This document shows positions 1 to 5,915 of a DNA stretch of 6,003 nt, piece after piece. The translations under genes and the position numbers were made by a program. Below the pieces are notes generated by a model that was not told the DNA's origin, did no database searches, and was given only the letters and a program-made list of their open reading frames with translations. The stretch's first letter is position 1. The number at the start of each line of letters is the position of its first letter. This stretch comes from JBCDLI01 sp038745535 (GTDB lineage Bacteria > Pseudomonadota > Alphaproteobacteria > Rhizobiales > Rhizobiaceae): the NCBI GenBank assembly GCA_038745535.1, contig JBCDLI010000084.1, positions 1 to 6,003 of the forward strand. The letters are read 5' to 3'.

Positions 1-436
1 GCCGATGGTGCCAGCTGAAGAGATCATCGATACGCCCATGGATTTCGATTCCCTGCGCGCGCTGCAATCCGGCCTCGGCACTGCAGCTGTCATCGTGATG
101 GATAGGTCGACAGATGTCGTCAAAGCCATCGCGCGGCTGGCTTACTTCTACAAGCATGAGAGCTGCGGGCAGTGCACGCCATGCCGTGAGGGCACCGGCT
201 GGATGTGGCGTGTCATGGAGCGCATGGTGACTGGCAATGCCCAGAAGCGTGAAATCGACATGTTGCTTGAAGTGACCAAACAGGTCGAAGGCCACACCAT
301 TTGCGCGCTTGGCGATGCTGCTGCATGGCCAATTCAAGGCCTGATCCGCCACTTCCGCCCAGAGATCGAACGCCGCATCGATGAGTTCTCACGCAATGCC
401 CACGAGACACAGCCGGTTTTGCAGGCCGCAGAGTAA
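1..436 (+). CDS. nuoF: NADH-quinone oxidoreductase subunit F, C-terminal part (5' end outside window)
   Basis: NuoF is the peripheral-arm subunit of complex I that binds NADH and FMN and passes electrons to [4Fe-4S] cluster N3. Only about the last 144 codons are here; the family is usually about 430-445 residues, so the NADH and FMN sites lie upstream of the window. The reading frame is open from base 2. The sequence shows the family motif MVPAEEIIDTPMDFDSLR at the start, then SCGQCTPCREGTGW with Cys codons at 164, 173 and 182, and the fourth N3 ligand in HTICALGD (Cys codon at 302). The C-terminus is ordinary for the family and stops with TAA at 434-436. No overlap with the next gene: 195 bp follow before its likely start, with a probable terminator, unusual inside a nuo run. 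Identification is secure; the intactness of the upstream part cannot be judged. Confidence 0.97.
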   Translation, partial: PMVPAEEIIDTPMDFDSLRALQSGLGTAAVIVMDRSTDVVKAIARLAYFYKHESCGQCTPCREGTGWMWRVMERMVTGNAQKREIDMLLEVTKQVEGHTICALGDAAAWPIQGLIRHFRPEIERRIDEFSRNAHETQPVLQAAE

Positions 437-458
437 AACTGTCGAATACTGATGAAAG

Positions 459-484
459 ACGCGTCGCATTATGCGGCGCGTTTT
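459..484 (+). terminator. Probable intrinsic terminator after nuoF
   Basis: Bases 460-467 (CGCGTCGC) pair with 473-480 (GCGGCGCG) through eight pairs, one of them G-U, around the five-base loop ATTAT; A459 can pair with T481. TTTT follows directly, then GCGTTT. The stem is strong but the T-tract is short, so it may be partial. It lies 23 bases after the nuoF stop, where a transcript end would be expected. I infer that at least some nuoF transcripts end here. Confidence 0.55.
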
Positions 485-517
485 GCGTTTGAGACGAAAG
501 CATTTGGTCTTTTTAAA

Positions 518-546
518 TTAACCACTAGCTTTTTTTCTTTAAATAT
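518..546 (+). promoter_or_regulatory. Weak candidate promoter for the first inserted gene
   Basis: TTAACC (518-523) matches four of six positions of a -35 TTGACA, and AAATAT (541-546) is a poor -10 at 17 bp spacing. The stretch 504-547 is distinctly AT-rich compared with its surroundings and lies between the nuoF terminator and the operator-like repeats. The location is convincing, the individual boxes are not; the real hexamers may differ. Confidence 0.3.
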
Positions 547-548
547 GC

Positions 549-580
549 TGCATTGCACAAAGATGGTGTGCGCTGCACAA
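549..580 (+). promoter_or_regulatory. Two TGC-N3-GCACAA sites 20 bp apart, operator-like
   Basis: TGCATTGCACAA (549-560) and TGCGCTGCACAA (569-580) match at 10 of 12 positions and start exactly 20 bp apart, close to two helical turns, so a protein could contact both from one face. The second lies in the perfect inverted repeat TGTGC-GCT-GCACA (567-579); the first reads CTGC-ATT-GCAC. This resembles the CTGC-N3-4-GCAG type of site described for the polyhydroxyalkanoate regulator PhaR in Paracoccus. The position, just downstream of the possible promoter and 52 bases before the next start, suits a repressor. The repeat is seen directly; the regulator is inferred. Confidence 0.5.
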
Positions 581-615
581 GTCAACCGCGCCCACCGGTC
601 CGTAAGGCGGTTGAA

Positions 616-621
616 AAGGAG
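616..621 (+). promoter_or_regulatory. Ribosome binding site that fixes the start at 632
   Basis: AAGGAG at 616-621 is a near-perfect Shine-Dalgarno sequence, ten bases ahead of ATG 632-634. The frame stays open back to ATG 452, but that longer reading would translate the terminator hairpin and the operator-like repeats and has no comparable ribosome binding site. A second ATG follows at 635 with 13-base spacing; 632 fits better. Confidence 0.8.
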
Positions 622-631
622 AACCCGTCCA

Positions 632-1732
632 ATGATGCAAGCGTATGAGGAAATGCAAAAGGCGTTCACGAAGTCGAACCCGTTTGCGGCCATGATGCCA
701 ATGGCCGAAGAAATGCAAAAGAACACGAAATCCATGATGGATGCGTTTAAGCTTCCCGTGGACATGCCTGCGTTCAAGCCATTTGAAGTGCCCTCTATGG
801 ACGCATTCAAAATGCCTGAGTTCCCGGCGTTCGAAATGCCGAAGCTTGGCGAGTTGCCTGAGCTTCCCGGCCTTCAGATGTTCCAAGGCAAGATGGAAGA
901 CTTCGGCAAGTTCTTCCCGGCGACACCCGTTGGCAACTTCGGCAACCTCGCTGCTCACCCGATGGCAGCAAGCGCAGCAACCTCTGCGGTTGGCGTTGGC
1001 GTCGCATCAGCGGCGGTTGGCACATGGTTCGGCTGGATGACCGCAATGGTCGACGGCGCGATGAAAGCACAAAAGGCCACCAAAGGCTCTTCCGTATTCG
1101 CGCCAATGGCAATCGACGGTATGAACCCGCTGAAGTTCGAGTGGGGCCTTGGCAAAGCAAAGGCGCCTTCGTTCAATTTCGCAAAGTTTGAGTGGTTTGA
1201 CTTCGGCGGTGCCGCAGCACCCGCGAAGAAAGCTGCGCCTGCGAAGCCAAAAGTCGCCGCACCTAAAACAGTCGCTGCCAAGCCGAAGCCAGCGCCAAAA
1301 GCGGCACCTGCACCTGTCGCCAAACCAGCGCCTGTGGCAAAGAAAGTGCCAGTTTCAAAAGCTGAACCAGCACCAGCGCCTGCACCAGTCGTAAAGCCAG
1401 CGCCCGTCGCTGAGCCAGTGGCCGCAGCCGCTGCTCCGGTCGTGATGCCAGAGGACTTCGTAAAGCCAAAAGGCGTCGATAAGCCCGGCACTCCAGACGA
1501 TCTGAAATTGATCGCAGGCGTCGGTCCAAAGCTCGAAAAAGTGCTCAACGGTCTGGGTATCTGGACATTTGCGCAAATCTCGAAATGGACAGCGAGCGAA
1601 GTGGCTTGGGTTGATGACTATCTTCAATTTAAGGGTCGCATCGACCGTGACGATTGGATCGCACAAGCTGACGCGCTCGCAGCCGGTGGTCGCGACGAAT
1701 ACGTCAAACGCTTCGGTAAAGAGCCACGGTAA
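632..1732 (+). CDS. Unnamed protein between nuoF and nuoG: Met/Phe/Pro-rich N-terminus, Ala/Pro/Lys linker, C-terminal HhH domain
   Basis: I do not recognise a named gene. The product has 366 residues, no cysteine and no signal peptide. Residues 1-100 hold 15 Met and 12 Phe with many Pro, and carry repeats with a 20-residue period: EEMQK at 6 and 26, MDAFK at 36 and 56. Residues 107-140 are uncharged and rich in Ala, Gly and Val, a possible membrane- or surface-contacting helix. Residues 192-275 are an Ala/Pro/Lys linker, similar in style to the tail of the phasin PhaF. Residues 286-366 form a helix-hairpin-helix domain (LIAGVGPKLEKVLNGLGIW) ending in GKEPR, of the kind attached to alphaproteobacterial NuoE and L21. 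The next gene repeats this domain. Possible roles are a phasin-like or other amphipathic surface protein with a DNA- or RNA-binding tail, or a complex I accessory factor. Existence of the gene is nearly certain; function is open. Confidence 0.9.
   Translation: MMQAYEEMQKAFTKSNPFAAMMPMAEEMQKNTKSMMDAFKLPVDMPAFKPFEVPSMDAFKMPEFPAFEMPKLGELPELPGLQMFQGKMEDFGKFFPATPVGNFGNLAAHPMAASAATSAVGVGVASAAVGTWFGWMTAMVDGAMKAQKATKGSSVFAPMAIDGMNPLKFEWGLGKAKAPSFNFAKFEWFDFGGAAAPAKKAAPAKPKVAAPKTVAAKPKPAPKAAPAPVAKPAPVAKKVPVSKAEPAPAPAPVVKPAPVAEPVAAAAAPVVMPEDFVKPKGVDKPGTPDDLKLIAGVGPKLEKVLNGLGIWTFAQISKWTASEVAWVDDYLQFKGRIDRDDWIAQADALAAGGRDEYVKRFGKEPR
647..856 (+). repeat. Degenerate 60-bp (20-residue) repeat inside the first inserted gene
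   Basis: GAGGAAATGCAAAAG at 647-661 recurs as GAAGAAATGCAAAAG at 707-721, exactly 60 bp later. MDAFK-LP (from 737) recurs as MDAFK-MP (from 797), again 60 bp later, and both copies continue with a similar pattern, MPAFKPFEVP against FPAFEMPKLG. This implies an N-terminus built from about 20-residue units, probably amphipathic. The units are diverged, so boundaries are approximate. Confidence 0.6.
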
Positions 1733-1790
1733 CCTTGTCGGAGACGCGTTGAGCGAAAGCCTCGCTTTTCCAGCAATTGCCAGTATCATG

Positions 1791-1825
1791 ACACGGCGTG
1801 CGCTCAGCGTGCGCCATGTTTTTTT
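1791..1825 (+). terminator. Intrinsic terminator or attenuator between the two inserted genes
   Basis: GGCGTGCGC (1795-1803) pairs with GCGTGCGCC (1807-1815) through nine pairs, two of them G-U, around the loop TCA. Beyond one mismatch, ACA (1791-1793) pairs with TGT (1817-1819). Seven T's follow at 1819-1825. This is the best terminator shape in the window. It ends only 15 bases before the next start codon, so it would cut off or throttle read-through into that gene, and the hairpin lies close to its ribosome binding site (GGGAG, 1830-1834). Confidence 0.7.
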
Positions 1826-1840
1826 GTGCGGGAGTAGGGC

Positions 1841-2524
1841 ATGGCAAAGTCGAAGTTCAAGAAATTCAAGAAGCCACTGTCGAAAGTGGAGGGTTTTGAC
1901 GCGGTCGTTGACGGCGCGGCGAAACCTGCCCTGTGGACGGGTTACGCGACTGCGCTCGGAGCGATCGAAAGCCTCGCTAAAGAGGGAAAGTCGAACAAAA
2001 AGGCCAAGAAGCGGCGTCGCCAAGCGCTGAAAGCTGTGAAGAAACTGGCGAAACATGCGGCCGGCAAGAAAGCACTCAAAGCGCGTCCCCTCACAAAAAA
2101 ATCGTCTACCCCGAATTCTGATGAGATTGACACTGCAGCGAAGATCAAAACGCCCGCGGTTGCGCGTCTAATCGGCATGCCTGACGAACAAACCAATGTG
2201 GTTCCGCTTTCCGCAAGCACACAAGTTTCCACCGAAACACCGGGCCGAGCACCCGGGGCGGTGGAGGGTCCTTTTGATGGCAAGGGTGATGATCTGCAAT
2301 TGATTGCCGGAGTTGGGCCCAAGCTTGAGCAAACCTTGCACGACCTGGGGATTTGGCATTTTGAGCAAATTGCTTCATGGGACTCCGACGCAATCGCGTG
2401 GGTCGATGAGCATCTGCGCTTTTCGGGTAGGATTGAACGCGAAGACTGGGTCGCGCAGGCTGCGGCACTTTCGCGCGGTGGACGCGAAGAATACATCCGG
2501 GTTTTCGGCAAAGAACCGCGTTAA
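1841..2524 (+). CDS. Unnamed basic protein with C-terminal HhH domain, paralogous in that domain to the preceding gene
   Basis: I do not recognise a named gene. The product has 227 residues and no cysteine. ATG 1841 follows GGGAG (1830-1834) by six bases, a good start. Residues 1-88 are extremely basic, with 27 Lys/Arg including KKAKKRRR at 53-60, as in histone-like or RNA-binding tails. Residues 89-146 are a polar linker. Residues 147-227 are the HhH domain (LIAGVGPKLEQTLHDLGIW), which aligns without gaps over 81 residues with the end of the preceding protein at about 51 identities by hand count, and ends in the same GKEPR. The N-terminal halves do not align, so this is domain sharing or an old duplication followed by replacement. 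Binding of nucleic acid is inferred from charge and HhH. No own promoter is evident in the 108 bp upstream, which contain a terminator. Confidence 0.9.
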   Translation: MAKSKFKKFKKPLSKVEGFDAVVDGAAKPALWTGYATALGAIESLAKEGKSNKKAKKRRRQALKAVKKLAKHAAGKKALKARPLTKKSSTPNSDEIDTAAKIKTPAVARLIGMPDEQTNVVPLSASTQVSTETPGRAPGAVEGPFDGKGDDLQLIAGVGPKLEQTLHDLGIWHFEQIASWDSDAIAWVDEHLRFSGRIEREDWVAQAAALSRGGREEYIRVFGKEPR

Positions 2525-2575
2525 AGCGTCAAAACGCTGCCAAATCGCCTGCACGCGAGTGCTGGAAACGGTCTT

Positions 2576-2614
2576 CGCGATCCGGTGGAATGTAGATCGC
2601 GCTTGCGCTATATT
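2576..2614 (+). promoter_or_regulatory. Candidate promoter for nuoG onward, with an inverted repeat over the -35 region
   Basis: TATATT at 2609-2614 is a good -10 candidate. At 17 bp spacing the -35 position would be TGGAAT (2586-2591), a weak match. That position lies in the 12-base centre of a perfect 7-bp inverted repeat, CGCGATC (2576-2582) and GATCGCG (2595-2601), which could be an operator. A start near 2621 would give nuoG a leader of about 135 bases. The inverted repeat is seen directly; promoter activity is inferred. Confidence 0.35.
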
Positions 2615-2640
2615 CCGATGTAGAAACAGAGCCTTGAATA

Positions 2641-2712
2641 TCTGCCGCCACATGGCATTACAGGACAAGCGATGCGGAGTCGTGCCTGTAGGGGATCGAG
2701 TAACGTGGCAGA
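2641..2712 (+). promoter_or_regulatory. Potential structured RNA element in the nuoG leader
   Basis: An outer stem can form between TCTGCCGCCAC (2641-2651) and GTGGCAGA (2705-2712) with a GCC bulge. Inside it, TACAGG (2659-2664) pairs with CCTGTA (2685-2690), extended by CA/TG and CGA/TCG pairs around the loop TGCGGAG. No known riboswitch or small RNA family is recognised and no T-tract follows. Chance pairing in GC-rich DNA is possible. Confidence 0.25.
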
Positions 2713-2755
2713 AGCCGTAAGCGTTGCAAGAAGCTGATGTAGGATTTGAACGAAG

Positions 2756-4849
2756 ATGGCAAACATCAAAGTTGATGGCAAAGAAATCGAAGTTCCAAAT
2801 CACTTCACACTGCTTCAGGCGTGCGAAGAGGCAGGCGCTGAAATCCCGAGGTTTTGCTATCACGACCGCCTGTCGATAGCAGGCAACTGTCGGATGTGTC
2901 TCGTTGAGGTAAAAGGCGGGCCGCCAAAACCAGCGGCGTCCTGCGCGATGGGCGTCGGCGACCTCCGGCCCGGACCAGAAGGTCAGCCACCCGAAATTTT
3001 CACCAATACGCCCATGGTCAAAAAGGCGCGCGAAGGTGTGATGGAGTTCCTGCTTATCAACCATCCGCTTGATTGTCCGATTTGCGACCAGGGCGGTGAG
3101 TGTGATCTGCAGGATCAGGCGATGGCCTATGGCATCGATTCGTCGCGCTATCAGGAAAACAAACGCGCCGTTGAAGACAAATATATCGGCCCACTCGTAA
3201 AAACGATCATGACGCGGTGCATCCACTGCACACGCTGCGTTCGATTCACCACTGAAGTTGCTGGCATTTCGGAGCTCGGCCTTATTGGGCGCGGAGAAGA
3301 CGCCGAAATCACGACATACTTAGAAGAGGCGATGTCGTCGGAACTGCAGGGCAATGTGATCGACCTGTGCCCAGTCGGTGCTCTCACGTCTCGGCCATAC
3401 GCATTTCAGGCGCGGCCATGGGAGCTGACCAAAACCGAGAGCATCGACGTGATGGATGCGGTTGGCTCGGCGATCCGCGTTGATACGCGCGGGCGCGAAG
3501 TGATGCGCATCATGCCGCGCATCAACGAAGACGTGAACGAGGAATGGATATCCGACAAAACGCGCTTCATCTGGGATGGTCTCCGTACACAGCGGCTCGA
3601 TAGGCCATACGTGAAAGATGCCCATGGGCGACTGAAGCCTGCCTCTTGGGGCGAGGCATTCCAAGCGGTAAAGGCTGCAATTTCTGGCACATCCGGCGAG
3701 CAAATCGGTGCAATTGCGGGCGATCTGGCGGGCGTTGAAGAAATGTTTGCGCTCAAGCAACTGATGAGCGCGCTTGGATCGAGCAATGTTGATTGCCGCC
3801 AAGATGGCAGCAAACTCGATCCGTCACTTGGGCGCGCGACCTACACTTTCAACCCGACCATCAATGGAATTGAGGACGCCGACGCAATCCTCATCATAGG
3901 GTCAAATCCGCGCTTTGAGGCGTCGGTGCTAAACTCACGCATTCGCAAGGCTTGGCGCGCAAACCCCTTACCTATTGCTGCGATTGGCGAAGATCTTGGC
4001 GATCTGCGCTACGACTATGATTACCTTGGGGCCGGCACTGAGACGCTGAAGCAGTTGGTCAGCGGCAAATCGAGCTTTGCGAAAGTTCTCAAAGGTGCCC
4101 AACGCCCGATGATCATTTTAGGGCAGGGCGCATTGGCGCGCAAAGACGGTGCGGCGGTGTTGGGTAATGCCGCTAAACTTGCGGACCAATGCGGCGCTGT
4201 GACCGATGATTGGAATGGCTTTGCCGTGCTGCATACCGCGGCGTCCCGCGTGGGCGGATTGGACATTGGTTTCGTTCCCGGTGAGGGTGCCGTAGATGCG
4301 CCGACCATGGTCAGCAGGAGCGACGTTCTGTTGCTGCTCGGCGCCGACGAGATACCACTCGACCAACGCAAGTCGGGAGCAACGACGATCTACATAGGCA
4401 CGCACGGCGATGCGGGAGCGCATGCAGCTGACATCATTTTGCCAGCGAGCACCTACACGGAGAAGTCAGCGACTTACGTGAATACCGAAGGTCGCGTGCA
4501 GATGACCACGCGTGCAGGCTTTGCGCCCGGTGATGCGAAAGAAGATTGGGCAATTATCCGCGCGCTGTCCGACGTTTTGGGCCACAAGCTTCCATACGAC
4601 TCCCTCAATCAGCTTCGCGCGGCGATGTATGAACAAGTGCCGCATCTCGCGCAGCTTGATGAAGTTGCCGAAGTGCAGGCCGATGATGTGCGCGCACTGA
4701 CGAAGCAAGCCGGCAAAATGGAGAGCTCAGTCTTCGCTTCGCCGGTCACAGACTTTTATCTAACAAACCCAATTGCACGTGCCTCGAAGGTGATGGCTGA
4801 GTGCTCGCAGCTCGCCCGAGATCGTGCACTGCCGGTGGCAGCCGAATAG
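2756..4849 (+). CDS. nuoG: NADH-quinone oxidoreductase subunit G
   Basis: NuoG is the large Fe-S subunit of the complex I peripheral arm, carrying electrons from N3 in NuoF toward NuoI. The 697-residue length is normal for the alphaproteobacterial/mitochondrial (NDUFS1) type. An N-terminal 2Fe-2S ferredoxin domain holds N1b ligands Cys34, Cys45, Cys48 and Cys63. N5 ligands are His103, Cys107, Cys110 and Cys116 (HPLDCPICDQGGECDLQDQA). N4 ligands are Cys155, Cys158, Cys161 and Cys205. There are no cysteines around residues 215-275, so the extra N7 cluster of E. coli-type NuoG is absent. A molybdopterin-oxidoreductase-like fold without cofactor role follows, with the typical motif LPASTYTEKSATYVNTEGRV at 562-581, and the C-terminal NuoG domain with FYLTNPIARAS at 667-677. 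ATG 2756 has a modest AGGA (2741-2744) 11 bases upstream. The stop lies 15 bases before nuoH, so the two are co-transcribed. Confidence 0.98.
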   Translation: MANIKVDGKEIEVPNHFTLLQACEEAGAEIPRFCYHDRLSIAGNCRMCLVEVKGGPPKPAASCAMGVGDLRPGPEGQPPEIFTNTPMVKKAREGVMEFLLINHPLDCPICDQGGECDLQDQAMAYGIDSSRYQENKRAVEDKYIGPLVKTIMTRCIHCTRCVRFTTEVAGISELGLIGRGEDAEITTYLEEAMSSELQGNVIDLCPVGALTSRPYAFQARPWELTKTESIDVMDAVGSAIRVDTRGREVMRIMPRINEDVNEEWISDKTRFIWDGLRTQRLDRPYVKDAHGRLKPASWGEAFQAVKAAISGTSGEQIGAIAGDLAGVEEMFALKQLMSALGSSNVDCRQDGSKLDPSLGRATYTFNPTINGIEDADAILIIGSNPRFEASVLNSRIRKAWRANPLPIAAIGEDLGDLRYDYDYLGAGTETLKQLVSGKSSFAKVLKGAQRPMIILGQGALARKDGAAVLGNAAKLADQCGAVTDDWNGFAVLHTAASRVGGLDIGFVPGEGAVDAPTMVSRSDVLLLLGADEIPLDQRKSGATTIYIGTHGDAGAHAADIILPASTYTEKSATYVNTEGRVQMTTRAGFAPGDAKEDWAIIRALSDVLGHKLPYDSLNQLRAAMYEQVPHLAQLDEVAEVQADDVRALTKQAGKMESSVFASPVTDFYLTNPIARASKVMAECSQLARDRALPVAAE

Positions 4850-4864
4850 AAAGGCAGACGATCC

Positions 4865-5899
4865 GTGTTCGAAACCATTGTCTGGCCTGGTCTGATCATC
4901 GTCGCGCACTCGCTCGCGCTGCTGGTGCTGTTGTTGGTCTTTACAGCCTTCATTTTGTACGCCGACCGCAAGATCTGGGCGGCTGTCATGAGCCGCAAAG
5001 GCCCGAACGTTGTTGGCCCATTCGGCTTGCTTCAGTCGTTCGCGGATTTGATGAAGTTCGCGATCAAAGAGCCGATCATTCCGTCTGGCTCCTCAAAGGG
5101 CATTTTCCTGCTCGCGCCGCTCATTTCCGCCGTTCTCGCGCTTGCCGCTTGGGCCGTGATTCCGGTCAGCGAAGGCTGGGCGGTCGCTTCGATCAACGTT
5201 GGCATCCTGTACGTTTTCGCAATTTCTTCGCTCGAAGTGTACGGCGTGATCATGGCGGGTTGGGCATCCAACTCAAAATACCCATTTCTAGGTGCTCTTC
5301 GCTCAGCGGCGCAAATGGTGTCCTATGAGGTGTCCATCGGTTTTGTGATCGTCACGGTGTTGCTGCTCGTCGGCTCTCTTTCGCTCACTGAAATCGTGCT
5401 TTCGCAAAAAGACGGCATCGGCACTTGGATTGGGTTGCCGAACTCGTTCCTCGATTGGCACTGGCTCGGCCTGTTTCCGATGTTTGTGATCTTCTTCATC
5501 TCGGCACTGGCAGAGACAAACCGGCCGCCGTTCGATTTGGTTGAAGCGGAATCCGAACTCGTTGCGGGTCACATGATCGAGTATTCATCCACGCCTTACA
5601 TGATGTTCATGTTGGGCGAATACATCGCTATTTTGCTGATGTGCGCGCTAACGGTCATCCTGTTCATGGGCGGTTGGCTTCCACCGTTCGACTTTGCACC
5701 GTTCACCTGGGTGCCGGGCGTCTTTTGGTTCGTATTCAAGCTGTGTCTGGTGTTCTTCATGTTCTCAATCGTAAAGACCATCGTACCGCGCTATCGCTAC
5801 GACCAGCTGATGCGCTTGGGCTGGAAAGTGTTCCTGCCTATCTCTTTATTCATGGTCGTCGGGACGGCCGGGTTCTTGAAAATCACTGGTTGGGCGTAA
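4865..5899 (+). CDS. nuoH: NADH-quinone oxidoreductase subunit H (GTG start)
   Basis: NuoH (ND1 homologue) is the inner-membrane subunit at the junction with the peripheral arm and forms much of the quinone-binding chamber. The 344-residue length is normal. The start is GTG at 4865, preceded by AGAAAGG (4848-4854) with a ten-base gap; no in-frame ATG offers a better start. About eight membrane segments are visible, near residues 8-31, 77-100, 109-131, 151-171, 196-214, 247-270, 285-305 and 322-341. Family motifs are RKGPNVVGPFGLLQSFAD (44-61) and AETNRPPFDLVEAESELVAG (216-235) followed by MIEYSS, the acidic cytoplasmic loop near the quinone site. PRYRYDQLMRLGWKVFLPISL (308 onward) is the usual C-terminal signature. 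It sits 15 bp after nuoG and 16 bp before nuoI. Confidence 0.98.
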   Translation: MFETIVWPGLIIVAHSLALLVLLLVFTAFILYADRKIWAAVMSRKGPNVVGPFGLLQSFADLMKFAIKEPIIPSGSSKGIFLLAPLISAVLALAAWAVIPVSEGWAVASINVGILYVFAISSLEVYGVIMAGWASNSKYPFLGALRSAAQMVSYEVSIGFVIVTVLLLVGSLSLTEIVLSQKDGIGTWIGLPNSFLDWHWLGLFPMFVIFFISALAETNRPPFDLVEAESELVAGHMIEYSSTPYMMFMLGEYIAILLMCALTVILFMGGWLPPFDFAPFTWVPGVFWFVFKLCLVFFMFSIVKTIVPRYRYDQLMRLGWKVFLPISLFMVVGTAGFLKITGWA

Positions 5900-5915
5900 A
5901 GGCTACGGAAAACCG

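Noticed and set aside
452..631. Possible 60-residue N-terminal extension of the first inserted gene, starting at ATG 452
   Set aside because: It would translate a terminator hairpin, an AT-rich promoter-like stretch and the operator-like repeats, and lacks a ribosome binding site, whereas ATG 632 has AAGGAG at good spacing.
955..1548. Long minus-strand open frame rich in Ala, Gly and Thr
   Set aside because: It is the antisense of the Ala/Pro/Lys linker, whose low-complexity codons avoid stops on the other strand; it has no recognisable domain.
1752..1769. Small hairpin AGCGA-AAGCC-TCGCT with four T's, considered as a second terminator
   Set aside because: Five pairs and a short T-run are too weak to call, and a much better terminator lies 25 bases downstream.
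1355..2056. 233-codon minus-strand open frame across both inserted genes
   Set aside because: It overlaps two well-supported + strand genes and a terminator, and its translation shows no known motif.
2525..2538. Hairpin AGCGT-CAAA-ACGCT right after the second inserted gene, considered as terminator
   Set aside because: The stem has only five pairs and no T-tract follows on the + strand.
2652..2720. Possible 22-codon ORF in the gap before nuoG
   Set aside because: There is no ribosome binding site, the length is at chance level, and it lies inside the possible leader structure.
2375..3226. 283-codon minus-strand open frame over the gap and the nuoG start
   Set aside because: It is antisense to the conserved N-terminal Fe-S domains of NuoG and to the HhH domain; the translation resembles no family.
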